Part shown: positions 50,857 through 63,600 of the stretch, piece after piece | Layout: the number at the start of each line of letters is the position of its first letter | Position numbering within the stretch: position 1 is the first letter of the stretch | NCBI RefSeq assembly: GCF_947623445.1 | Contig: NC_135244.1 | Span: forward strand, 5,022,001 to 5,086,000 | DNA from: Clavelina lepadiformis | Lineage: Eukaryota > Chordata > Ascidiacea > Aplousobranchia > Clavelinidae | Length of the DNA stretch: 64,000 bases | Reading direction: 5' to 3' | The notes under the pieces: generated by a model | The model's database searches: none | What the model was told of the DNA's origin: nothing | The model's input: only the letters and a program-made list of their open reading frames with translations | Translations under genes and position numbers: made by a program

Positions 50857-51437
50857 CAGGCCATTCGTCAAGGATTAGCCCATAGGAAAGGGAAAAAGGA
50901 ATGCACGGATTTAGCCATTCGTATGGGATGAAAGGAATAATTCCATCCTTTAAAGTAATTGTTGTAAGGCTAATCGTGTTCGAATGAGTAATCCATTTTG
51001 TCGCATACGGCTATGCTAATGCCTACAAGCCTTATATAGATAGCCTGTAAGCAGTCTATGACGCAGTATCCGTTAATACTTTGTGCAAGGCCATTCCAAC
51101 GGTTGTAACTGCAGAACCAATGCCATTTGCACAGATAAACCTATGGTATATGCTAAACTAACCAGTAATCACACTGTACTATACTGTAGTTGGTATCAAC
51201 ACAACAGCTTATAGATATGTCAATAATCTACAGCAGTAGCCTTCACCGTACAATGACCAGCCATAGCTGTTGAAAATGGATTACTCATTTCACATAAAAT
51301 GGATTACTCATTCGAACACGATTAGCCTTACAACAATTACTTTAAAAGATGGAATTATTCCTTTCAGCCCATACAAATGGCTAATCCGTGCATTCCTTTT
51401 TCGCTTTCCTATGGGCTAATCCTTGACGAAGCGGGTG
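50857..51437. mobile_element. Hairpin DNA element with long inverted repeats, about 580 bp
   Basis: Arms of about 140 bases (50862-51000 and about 51290-51430) are near-identical inverted copies, sharing TTCGTCAAGGATTAGCCCAT, GAATGCACGGAT and GTAAGGCTAATCGTGTTCGA. The centre is unrelated unique sequence. AACTAAC flanks both sides (50850-50856, 51438-51444) and may be the target duplication (7 or 8 bp). High arm identity suggests a younger insertion than its neighbours. No coding frame is present. Confidence 0.7.
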
Positions 51438-51719
51438 AACTAACACTTAACGCGATTTCTGCAGTCAGTCATTCGAAGCCAGGTTGTTATAAGTATAAAC
51501 GTTGCAATTGCGTAATCATCAAGTAAAACATTTCAAGATATTGCACACTTTGCTAGGCTACTTTTAAGGTTTGCTTTAGCTAATTTTCGGCGATGCTTAA
51601 AAAATAGACAGCGAGGTTTCCACTCAGGTTCATACTTTGCAGGATTAAGATTAAAGTTACAGGGAAACTGTAGTAGTTAGAATAGTAGACACAGGCTTGA
51701 TCTAATTTCAGTTTTAAAA

Positions 51720-54573
51720 ATGTCGGAAACCAGTCTTCAATTAAATTCAGGTTACAAAATGCCGATGATTGGGCTTGGAACGTGGAAAGTAATGTTAATT
51801 ATGTATATTTCATATTAAATTACTAAATGGTTTGCGCCTTTTCAACTTCTTAAATGCATCTTCTACATTATTGAATATAGTTTTTGTTTTAGTCGCCCCA
51901 AGGCCAGGTCGAGGCTGCAGTGGAATGCGCTATAGAATGTGGATACCGGCATATAGACTGCGCGTACATTTATCGTAATGAAAACAAAGTTGGAAATGCT
52001 GTGGCAAAAAAAATCAAGGAAAACAAAATAAAAAGAGAAGATCTTTTCATTACAAGCAAAGTTCGTATTTAAGACAACTGTCATATTAAAACAATAAGTA
52101 TAACGATCGTTTACAGTATTACGAATTGATTAAATATAGGCCTATTAATTATGATACTGAAGGTGCAATTGAAGGCGAAAGTACATGCCCAAAGATTACA
52201 GTAGTCAGTAAATATGCTACAGTTGGGAGATTCGTGAAGTTCTACCTCTTCTATTTCTTCAACACGTTTAGTTTCATTCATAGGGCTTTTGTTTACTTTA
52301 TTCAGCTATGGAACACCTTTCACAAACCTGATGACGTGAAACCAGCTTTGATGGAGAGCTTAAAGCTGTTAAAAACTTCTTATCTAGATCTTTATCTCAT
52401 TCACTGGCCCTTTGCATATGAGGTAAGTGTGTTGTTAGCAGTTAACCAGCAGTTAAATGTGTTGAGTGGCAAGAAGCAAAAAATTTGTTGTATCACGATT
52501 TCGTTGGTGACGTGAAGATTAAAGGGGCGTGTAAATTATTGTATCTGTTTAGCGTTATACCTATGTATTTGATGTATACCATATACTTCACCACTGGTAT
52601 CCTGAAAAATCTGCGCAACCATTGCACTTCTCTTCACAAAAATGTGGGATAAAAACAGTGCAATATCATTACTAGTATATTTACACAAAGGACTAGTTGT
52701 TATAATTTTGTTTGCATATGTTCTCTGCCGTATGTTTGTCACCAACTTGTAATATTTTCACGTTCGGCGTGCGCGTTGATCAGACGACCACAGGTTGTTG
52801 CAGTTTTTCCTTGGCCATGCTGTTCGTGTTTCGCAGAACTCAGTGCAAAGTCTATTTACCAAAAGTTACATTCATTGATTGATCAGATGCGATCATTTGT
52901 TGTACATTTCACACATTTTTCACTATCGCATAAAAACTTGGAATATCGATTGAAGGCTTAGCAGTACCTTATTATACTATCACTGTGGCAGGTGCTGGTA
53001 AAAAGTATTAACGGTTGTCAAACTGACAGGTCCATGTAGCGTAGGCTACTTGCAAGTTAAACTCACGTTTATTCGCTTTAGAATACTGGTGAATTGTTTC
53101 CAAAGGAAAAAGATGGCAACTTCATCTTTTCCGACGCTCATTACGTAGAAACTTGGAAGGTAGAGAAATTTCATATTTTTAGTTTAAAAGAAAGATTAGA
53201 TTGAATTATATTTGTTTATAAAATGTTTATTGTGTACCTACAAAACTTTATATATTGAAAATATTATCCAATCATAAGTAATACTATGTCTTTGACGTTT
53301 TTAGGCCATGGAAGCTCTACAAAAACAAGGCTTAGTACGAAGTATTGGAGTTTCAAACTTCAACGAATTTCAGCTAAACAAAATCTTACAAGGCGGTTCC
53401 ATTCCACCAGCTGTGAACCAAATAGAGCTTCATCCATACTTGATTCAGAAAGAACTTGTGAATTTTTGTGCTGACAAAGGCATTGTTGTTACTGGATATA
53501 GTCCATTTGCATCACCTGACAGGCCTTGGTAATGCAAAACTTGTTAAGATTTGTCAGTGACAGTGTAGACGCCAATCTGTCTGGCTCTCTCTGGTTTTAC
53601 AGTAGGCTACTGCCCATACTTTACGTAAGCACTTTTTAGGTTTGGTTGCTAATGTGCTAACCTTTCATCTTTATAGCACCACTGAATAGTTAACATCTTC
53701 CACGTTAGTTTTCTGGCCTTGCCGCTTTTTTCCTGGTTGTTAACTGTTTGTGAGCATATTTCTTGTTGTATTTTGCTATGACAAGGTTAACACCATTTTT
53801 CCGCTACCCACAGTCAATGGTGAAATTAAACATTACGATACCAGCAAGGCGTAACAATTGAACAAAATATGACCAAGTTCGCGATCAAATCTCTTCTAGT
53901 TTGTTTACTTGATTTAAAGTATCTGCTCTGGAAAAGCGCTGGCTAGTGACATGCAATGTCAGCATGACGTTACAATTGCATTTTGATTAATATGATACTG
54001 TTTAAGTTCAATCATCTTATTGTTGTTGTTTGACGATAGGGCTGAAAAAGGTGAGCCGCTTCTGTTAGAAGAGCCAAAACTAGTTGCAATTGCCGATAGA
54101 CTGCAAAAGACTGTGGCCCAAGTAATATTGAGATACTTGATCCAGAGGAATGTGATTGTGATCCCGAAAAGTGTAACTCCGCACAGAATCCAGTCAAACT
54201 TTGATGTAAGCTGAATCATGTTCATTCAATATATTTAATGTTTTAAGAATAACTTACACCCTATACTAAAGTAATTGCCCCTGTTTTATTATTTGTAATA
54301 TGAACTTCAACAGGCTGTTTCTGTTACATATTTGCAGGTTTTTGGTTTTCAACTAACGGATGAAGACGTGAAAATAATAGAATCATTCAATAGAAATTTC
54401 CGAGCCGTAGCACTGCCTCAGTGAGTAGGCTTTAACTTTAAAATGAAAAAATGACTTGCTAAAAGTAGCTTCAGGCTAAATTCTAGATTGACATCACTTC
54501 ACAAATTTACTACTTACTTTGCAGCGATATGAAAGGCAAGTACTTTCCATTCAAAGAAAATTATTCGGAATGA
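51720..54573 (+). CDS. Aldo-keto reductase, AKR1 type (copy 3)
   Basis: Eight exons join in phase: 51720-51788, 51893-52060, 52306-52422, 53082-53159, 53305-53528, 54040-54205, 54338-54420 and 54525-54573, for 317 residues. The start gives [20 protein letters not shown]. The tetrad D45, Y50 ([11 protein letters not shown]), K79 and H112 (LIHWPFAYE) is complete. [15 protein letters not shown] supplies K262 and R268 for NADPH, the same numbering as AKR1B1. The C-terminus is FPFKENYSE. The donor of exon 2 is gttcgt, weaker than in copy 2. The length matches the usual AKR1 size of about 315-325. It is in opposite orientation to copies 1 and 2. An AATAAA near 54830 may end the transcript. Probable cytosolic carbonyl reductase; substrate unknown. 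Confidence 0.94.
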
Positions 54574-57500
54574 TGCATGTTTTTAAACAGGCGACAAAGG
54601 TATAAATAACCTCTCCAATCATATCGCATCATAAGCATGATTTCTAAATTAACATATTAATCTAAGTATACAATAACGTAAATCTATATTCTAAACCTTG
54701 ATTTTGTAATTTCTGCAAAAATTAATTGTGCGTATTATTCATAATTATCTTCTCCCATATAAAAATGCTACCAATTTTTAAAAAAATTAATAAGCGTAAA
54801 CGTCTACAATTATTGTACTTATTTACCAAAATAAAAGGAAACAAAATACCCCTGCTCCATGCTGGCGTATTGCTAGCTGTCTACCGTTAGGCGGTGGTAG
54901 TACGGCATTTCACGTTCTCGACTTGAAGTACAGTATACTCCTTGCTTGTGAACAGAGTAGGCTACACCGTGCATCCTCGATTATCCGTACCTCGTTTAAC
55001 CGGCATACGATTGTCCACTCGCGAAAGAAGCGGCTCTAAGAATTGTTTTATCTCTAAAAATGTAAGAAGTTGATTATCCGTTTTTTTGCTTATCCGCTCA
55101 AATTTCAAAACTGATTGTCCGGACAAGATCGGATATAATCGAGGAAGTATTACTTGATACTGTAAAAGTGTTTTTAAGCACAACTAACATATTCTATTAT
55201 TGGGATAACACAAAGTTTAGAAACTTCTATCTATTTTTACTCAAACAATTGGCTGTCGGTTGTGTTGGTTTTAAATGCGATGCTAGTTAATAGTTGGTTG
55301 TAATTTGTACCAGTACGACGATGTTAAGTCCAACTCTACTGTGTTTTAACCTGATAACGGTTAACTCGGTCTTTACTGAATGAAAGTTAATTTTAAAATA
55401 AGTTTATGTCTTGATCGATTTAGAAACTGTGTCCTCTACCTTGAACAGATTAGCAAAGCTTGGTGCAGCTTTTGCTTGCACATGCTGGTCGTGTTGCACA
55501 AGCGTCACCGCATAGCCTACTTACCGAAGGTCGGCCCGTTGTATGGTTTATGTTACTGTATTTCGATTTCGATTTAAAAGCGAGAGTTTTCTGTAGAATT
55601 CACTCGGGCACCACTTCGTTCTGTAATTTGTAAATTTTTGTAAACCAACAGATAATTACCATATAACATATAACCTTAGTGACGATGACATTAAGCCTTA
55701 GTAGTTCTATTAGGTTAATGACAGCTAGACACAACTCTCAGAATGTTTTATGCGCGGTAATATTACAACGAATTAATATATCGAACCTAAATAAGAGCAT
55801 TTGTTCGTATTACTGAGCGTGCTTCACACTACCCGGATTGTAAGCGAGCCTAAGGAATAGCTAAGAACAAGATTTACGAAACGCTAAACAACTAATATCA
55901 CGCTGCTAAATATTTTACTCGACGCTTATTCAGCTACAATTCATACATGCACGAAAAGAAGCAAAATTAAACATTATGCCTATTACGGTAAAAGCTTGTT
56001 TGCAACCGTGCATAAACTCGTGTCTCTTGTCTTGTTTTAGCGTCCTTCTCACAGATCCGTGATTAACCTGTTGTCACATGTGACGCTTGGCAAATGGCTA
56101 TTGCTTCATATGCTAATTTGATAATTGCAAATTTAACGGAGTTCGTATTATTTTCGTCAGTGTAGTCGTTGTAGGTTTTCTGGTGAATGTATCCCAAAAT
56201 AAACCGTTGCTTGTTCGAAAAGCTTAAAAAGTTTGTGAACATCTAGATTCTATAGTCATGTTTGGAAAACATGCTGATTATGCACACAAAAGCTTCGACT
56301 AATTAACGACAAAAGATGAATAAAGCTTCATGATCTGCAAACGTTGCAGATTTATAGTAGTGTATTCATTGTGCAAATATTGTTAATACTACTCGGACTC
56401 AACGCGATCACGTGCCAGGTGGAAAATCATGTGATGATTCACTTTCGACCTCTTGCAGCTAATAAGAAGACCACGACCAACGCATCCGCTTCGAAATTTC
56501 CATCCACCGTAACATACTAATATAGAGAATAGCTTATTAAGATGTTATGAACATGCTTAGACAACAATGGGAGTCAATGTTTCATGTGTCACAGCGGATT
56601 CCAAATGTTTTGCACAAACCTGAGAAACGGTCAAGTAAATTAAATACAAAAATCGATAGAGCTTTCAGAAGCATTCAAAACAACTTGGCATCATGTCATT
56701 GGTAATTAACACTAAACAGTTTTTAACTTTACAAGGAAGTGCTTATTTTTGGCCGAGTGGACAACTCAGCATTGTGATGGCAGTTGTTTTAAGAATTACG
56801 TATTGCTACTTTGGATATCCCCAACAAACAATTTTCTAGGGAACACCCTTATTGAGATTGCTTATATCTTATTTACAAATGCGAAGTAAATGTTTGAAAA
56901 CGTCCCCTGTATTGACTCGCAACCAAACAATAAGACTGACGTCATACAACCATAGTCGAAATTTGCTTTGGCGTCGCATAGTATTTTAGGCAGCCTGCAC
57001 ATCCGAGTGATGGTTTAGTTAGATGAGCGAGCTACTACAAAATTTGAAAGTAGGCTATTCAGAAAAAGGTGGAATAGAAATGAAATTTAAACTTTCAAGT
57101 CAATGCATACATTAACCCGCTTATTCTGTCAAAGTTTATTAATGATTGGTGAAATGTACCAAATTCAAAGTTATGATGAAGAAACTGCACACTTATGATC
57201 ACATTTATCGAAAGGTTGCGTTACTTCTTAAACGTCAGAACTGTAGTGCATGCATTTCCTTGAAACCGCATTCTTTTTTTAACTCAGCTGGTGTTAATGT
57301 GCAATGAACCGCGCTTTCGAAAATGACGTGTCATTCTAGTGCTGTAGTCGTGCGTATCATATGCGGAACCAACAGACAAAAGCGCTAGCTGGTCTATTAT
57401 GCTCTGACACTTCATTACAATACGCTTCCAGAGGTATTAGTACCACAGTTTTAGAAGGTATTGTCTTGTGATAGAAAAGAATGATTTTAGGTAGGTCCAA

Positions 57501-60500
57501 TGCAGAAGAGGATTGTGCGTCAAAGGGGTTTCATTGTAAGTGCTGCAGAAGACCAAGCACAAGTTTTCGTTTAAGGTGCTGAGGATTTTCAATCGACTAA
57601 ATGATCACTGAATATCTTTCTTTTGAAGATATTGGTAGAAGTGAAAATCTGAGAAAATAAGCAAATTGCATTCAACACGAACTAGTTTCTATTTAAAAGT
57701 ATCTTCATCGCGGAGTGCTCAGGGCTTCACAGAACGAAACTGTTTTTCTTCCTGATAAGGCCAGTTGGTTGAGATATTTAGAAATGGTTGGCAGTTTTCT
57801 ATGTAGATGGCTAAGCATGTTTTGCTTATATGTCTATCGTTCTGCTCTATGGCTTATGCAAGCCATGAATACTAACATTTAGCCCATTATTTTTTTTTCG
57901 CAATACAAAGTCCTCAAAACTTTTGCATTGTTTTACAAGATTAAGGAAATGTGACCCACTTGGTCCGACGACTTTGATGTTCCCGATGTGTGAACGTGAA
58001 TTGCTTTCAAGCGGAAAGTTTAGCATGTATGATTGACTTTTTTTCTTTTTGTACGTTTATTTTTTGGAATAAACTGTAGGGATTAATAATTGTGGCGATG
58101 CTGTGCTATGTTAATGAGGCAACATAGAAACCGAATATTCTTCTGCATTCATGCTGTACTCATTATAACGTGCAGTTTCTATTCCGCAAGCACTATCGGT
58201 ATTGTCATGTGAATTACGTAATAGATGGAATACGTTCCATAGGTGTATACATTAACTGGATTACGCAATCTATAGGTACATACTTCTTGGCTTACTTCAA
58301 AGCGCCCCCACGCTTTTACTACAGCCCGATAATCGCTTTTATTTGAGCAAACACCGCAAAACAAAAAATTGCAATAAAATAACATTTCGCCTGAAGAAGA
58401 AGAAGCAAGCTTATGGTTGCGAAAGCTCGAAAAATATAAATAAAGTTAACCTTCAGAGTGCCAAACTATATCCTGTTTTTTTATTTTACTATAAAATCTG
58501 GTTAACACTGTTCAGACAACATCAATAAAATATACATACGACTTAAGCTAAATCAGTTTGAATGAAATTATTTTTAAACATGAAACCAATAGTGGCATTG
58601 GATAATGAGACCCATTTAGAGCGCTAATTCTAGTGCAGTAATTTTCTTTTTGATGTTAACTTATTTATTTTTTTTGTATAATTTTAGATCTTATTGTTTT
58701 GCACGTCGGTCTTAACAATAGCACGTCCCCTACTCACTATAAATAACCTGCTCAAAGTGTCTTACTAAACTCCGATTTACGTCATATCACGTTGATCGGG
58801 ATCATTTGAAAATGATAGTCGTGTTCAGCACCTAAAATATCATTATACAAACAAGCAGGTTTAAATTCAAGTCTATTATTAGAGATACGAACCCAAAAGC
58901 TGTCGCCATTTGCTAATAACTTATTATTGTTGTAGCCTATATTGTTATCGACATTTGTATTTAGAATTGATAATGAAAAATCGTAAACTTATGCAGTTAA
59001 GATCTTTTAGCAAGTGTTTAATAGCACCTACCTGGCATCCTAAGTTAAAAGGGTTATGATAGTTTGTCGCATGAGTCTTCACATTATCTTATCACGGTAG
59101 TTTTCACACTATTTCTCTAAGTTAGTTGAATACATTTTACATAGCAAATCAACAAACTCTACCAGTGAGGTCTGGTTCAGTAGTTTTTATTCAGTTGCCA
59201 ACAAGCTTGATGGTTATTAGCGCAAGTAACGGCACAAGTAAGATGTCTGCGACTGAATAATAAGTTGCCAAAATAAGATAGCTAACTGATAGGCATCCGA
59301 CGAGTGAATTGTAACTTATAGTTTTTGCTGCAAGCTGGAATATCATAAAACTTATCGTCTTGAATTTCCTATAAGTTGAGCAGAGACTTGGAAATTTGAA
59401 GTAGGCGCAAGGTATCATGCGATGACAGCATTAGCACGGTTCCCACTTCCGGTATTTATGTATCGTGATATTATGACTTCATTTATCGATTGACGTCATC
59501 AATATATTTAACGTCCACAAAGAGGTTTATTGTTTAGTGGGTTGACAACGGGGAATACCCTCTCGAGAGACCAATACACCTGAAGTTGATCTTGGTGAAA
59601 TCTTTTGAATTAAATTGGAGTGCGATTTAGATTAGAAGATAGGTTCAGCTTATGTCATGCTACATGTTTGAAGTTGAACATACTTCACTCTTTAGGAGCA
59701 ATGCCTATGAACTAGTTAATGATTACCTCATTTATGACAAAGGCCTGTGTAAATCTCAGTAACCCACCTTAAGGCATGTATATTGTGTGAACATTGACAC
59801 AAAGTGAATGAGTTAGTTTATGCCGTTAATAGTGTGACACTGGGTAATTTTATGTTATTTGAGTACTGTAGGTAATAAAAAGTAATAAAATGTAGAATAT
59901 TTTTGATGTTTTAATGATTAAAGAGCAGTTGGAATCGTTCAATCCCAAGTGTGTTTATTAGTGAAGGATATTTTGGCTTTGTAGTTGTGCACCATATGTT
60001 CAGTAATGTATGTTAAAGTATTTTGTATTCTTAGGCTCGTACAAACAGACAAAATTTTTGGCTTGTAATATGTTTCAATATGAAGAAATGTATGAATCAA
60101 AACTGACTCCGATTAGAAGTTATGTGATATTTTTGTGATTTTTTGCATTTTGTCATGAACACCAATTAATGCAGACTTTGCAGTGATTGAATTTTTTATC
60201 CACAGTAGAAATGTATAAAATAGCTATAGCCACTTCCATTATTAGAAAAGTTAAGTAACACATTCTCAGAGTTTTGCTTTTAAATCTTTTTTTCTGATGA
60301 ACATTTTTACTCTAGGTGTATGAGATGCTTATTGGACGTCATGGCAGGACAGTGCATTGATTAGGCATGTTTTCTTGATAGAGCACAGCATTATCAATGT
60401 CATAAGTATGACCTTTATGATTAACGCTGTTAGAATAACCAACACAGATGGCTGGTATGTTGATTGTGACATTTAGATTCAACTGTTTTGAGGCCTTCCC

Positions 60501-60602
60501 TGAAGAGTAGTTAATGATATATATGACCTCATTCTATATTTGCCTATAATGCAGGTGTCTATTGTATTTTTCTCACATGGGTTAAGCTGATTAAAAAATA
60601 AA
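54574..60602. other. Gene-poor spacer upstream of SH3BP2-like gene
   Basis: Six kb with no supported coding exon. It contains a pogo/Tigger-like remnant (about 54966-55162) and a weak repeat (about 55461-55530) resembling intronic sequence at 52794-52862. Noncoding 5' exons and the promoter of the SH3BP2-like gene probably lie in its right half, but I cannot place them. Confidence 0.5.
54966..55162. mobile_element. Probable pogo/Tigger-like MITE remnant
   Basis: CCTCGATTATCCG near the left end is matched by the inverted CGGATATAATCGAGG at the right. Several internal degenerate copies (TTATCCGTTTTTTTGC, CTTATCCGCTC, GATTGTCCGG) give the subterminal repeat look of Tigger-type elements. Exact ends and the TA duplication could not be fixed. 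Confidence 0.5.
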
Positions 60603-63600
60603 ATGTCCTATTCCTATCCGGCACCGATGTCTGCCTGTTCATCAGCTGCTATGCTGAAGAGTGATCCAGATCTTAGAAAATGTGGTTGGATGAAGAAGAA
60701 GTCAAATCGACAGAAGCTTTTATCTTCCAATTGTAGGAAATTTTAGAAAATTGTAATAAATTTGTTGAAATAAAAGACTTAGAAAGGTTTCAGTGTTTTG
60801 AAAAACAAAAACGTTTTCTAAGTTTTACCCATACTCACATCGTGTACTTATTTGTAAAGTATCCATTGTCTTTTATTTTTGATAGATGAGGAGAGGTTTT
60901 TTATTATACTAAAAGGATGGGTGTATTACTACAAAGAGGATTCTTCTTTGGCTCCACAGAAATATTTTTCTTTGGAAGGCTACAGCAATCGGTATGGTGA
61001 AAATTTTTATTCCATTCGGAGGAAAAAATCATGCACAAACGGTGTTTTTAAGTATTTTTGGGAATCAAAACGGTCTCTCAAAATTTGTGCTCTTGGAACT
61101 CCAGCAGAAAATTTGCTGTTAGTCTTCAAAAGTCACGGTCTCATAAAGTTCATTTGTGTTCGCTAAAGTCAAACCTTAAAAAACTGTGCCCAACTGTACG
61201 AGATTTATTAAATTTTCTTAAAAACTTTTCTTCATTGATCATTAATTATTTAAATCACACTTACAATCACTCATAGATCATTGGTGTAGTATGTTGCTGA
61301 AATAAAAAAAAACAAGAAATACTAATCTAGTGTGTCATGCATGTGAGTGTATATGCATAATATATGAATCATATACAATGTAGGTATTTGATAGCTGATA
61401 AAAATGTTTATTTGTAAGAGATTGATAATTGTTGAATGCAACAGTTGTGGGATTTGTTAATTGTCCAACTAAACAAACTAACCATGGTGTTATTGCCTTT
61501 GTATAGTTAAATGCGAAATGATTTCAAGCTGAACTGTGTGATTTTGATAAAGCTTTCACTTTCTATGCTCGCAATTTCATTTGGCATTGCATTAATACTT
61601 GGTCTGAAACTATTCGCATCATAACTCAAATAATCACAGTGAGAGTGAATTAGTTATGTCTTCCAAAAGTGCAAATTAGCAACCTTTCATAGAAACCATA
61701 TCGTTAATGCAGGGTAATTGAAGCCGAGGAAGAGAAAACTTCATCTTTGCAGAATGTTTTCAAGATTTATCCTTGTAATAATGATGGAAGGACATACTTT
61801 TATGCCACTGGTAGGTTATTATCGTTGATTTAGGTTACAGTGCTTAAAACAATGTTAATTGTCAGTAAGTTAATTTGTTTTTTATTTTACTTTAATCTGA
61901 GCCTTTGATTTCAAACATCACATTACTATTTAGAACAAAAAAAAGACCTAAAAGACTGGATGAACAGTTTTAAACAAGAAATAGAGAAATACAATATTTC
62001 CAAAGGTAATAGGGCTATATATGTGGCCATACTTAGAGCTGTAGTTACTAATTGACTCATCACTCATGCTCCTATTTGAAGCCTTTATTGAAAAGATTGA
62101 CAATAACTTAACTTGCCATAGACGTTCTACCAAAACAATGTGACATGTTTGTGGGTAAAACATATCATATCTTAAATATACTTGTAATGAAGGTTTGCTG
62201 TGAAAATGTGATAAGTTAGAAAATTATTTCCGATGTTGTACAGAGTTTTAGAGAAATCTTATCAATCACATCTTATTTTTCTGTTGCTTTATTTTTAAGG
62301 TATTTATGTTGGCTTAAAATTTATTTCTTAATGAAATCATTTTGCAGTAAGCACCTTAAGGTCAAGCGTTTCCTGCCCGGACAAAATATCTCCACAAGTA
62401 CATTCAAACACTAATTCCGGACCAAGGTCCCAAAGTGTGAACAATCACCACAGGTATTTTCTACATACAACTGAACCAAGTGAATGGATGATTAATTCAA
62501 TACTGAAGGCCTGCCATAAGTCTTAATCTAATCACACAGTATAATTAAGAGGTGTAGCTAAGAATGTCTATGCAACAAATGCATTAAATTTTCCACTTTG
62601 TCATAATCATTAATCGTGTTAATATTAAGTTACATTCATGGTTGATTTTATTCCAAATTCAGTTATGTTTTGTTTAGGGAAGTGGGCAAAAATTCCCTGG
62701 AGTCATCACAAAGCACAAGTACTAATAGTATACTCTCTGACGAAGGTGGTCAGCCGTGGTATGAACCATACCATAGTAAGTGTTCAATAATTTCTTAATT
62801 TTTTCTTGTCTTAATCGTATTCATTATGCATGGATATATAGTTTATAATAGTAATTTTTTCCTTTGTTCATGCAGTGAACCGAACTGGTGACATATCGTT
62901 GCCTTCATACTCTTCGCCACCTGGAAAGGTTTTAAATTCTCCAGGTTTTTCCAACGACTACCCATATCCGCAAGTTCCGCCTCCTCTTCCAAAAAATTTG
63001 CCCGAGGATGATAGCTCACATTATTATGAAAAAATCACTGACGATCCTGTGCACCCTTTTGTGGATCACGTTCCTGGTAAAGTAGCTGCTTTTCGACAAC
63101 ACAGCTTTCCTGTTGAACCGCCTCCTCCTCCACCAAGTGATCTCAACTTAGACGACGAAAATTATGAAGTACCTGTACATCACTCCCCTGGTGGCGATCT
63201 ACGAAATCGACTGCTATCAACAGCTGAGCCTATCTCTTCTCAGCAAGATATGCCACCACCTTTGTTGCCAAAACCTCAGAGCATGTCTGCATCTTGCGGC
63301 GGTGACGATGGCTCAATGTCAATGGATTACTACATAGATGTCAATCAACCAGAATATGACAATCCCGAAGATGATTATGATGACACTAACGAGGTGCAGC
63401 ATTCGATGCACAGGATCCCAATCCCAATTCCGGATGAGGCAGACCCTACATCACGATTTACTTATCCACCCACGCCACCTGACAAACCGAAACCGCCTCA
63501 GCCTGGCATGAAGCCGAACCCAATGTTTCCTGGGAGTCCTCTTGATTTGAGAAAGAACCTTAAACCCGTGAGCAATACCTCACCGAAAGCAAAAGTTAAT

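Larger units (their letters stand above)
46438..51719. other. Repeat-rich spacer between AKR copies 2 and 3
   Basis: This 5.3 kb between divergent AKR genes contains two complete hAT-like elements (46914-47210, 47630-48005), an incomplete one (from 48014), a broken AKR copy (about 49141-49630), and a long hairpin element (50857-51437). Stretches not listed separately show nothing I can support. Promoters of both flanking AKR genes must lie at its ends. Confidence 0.55.
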
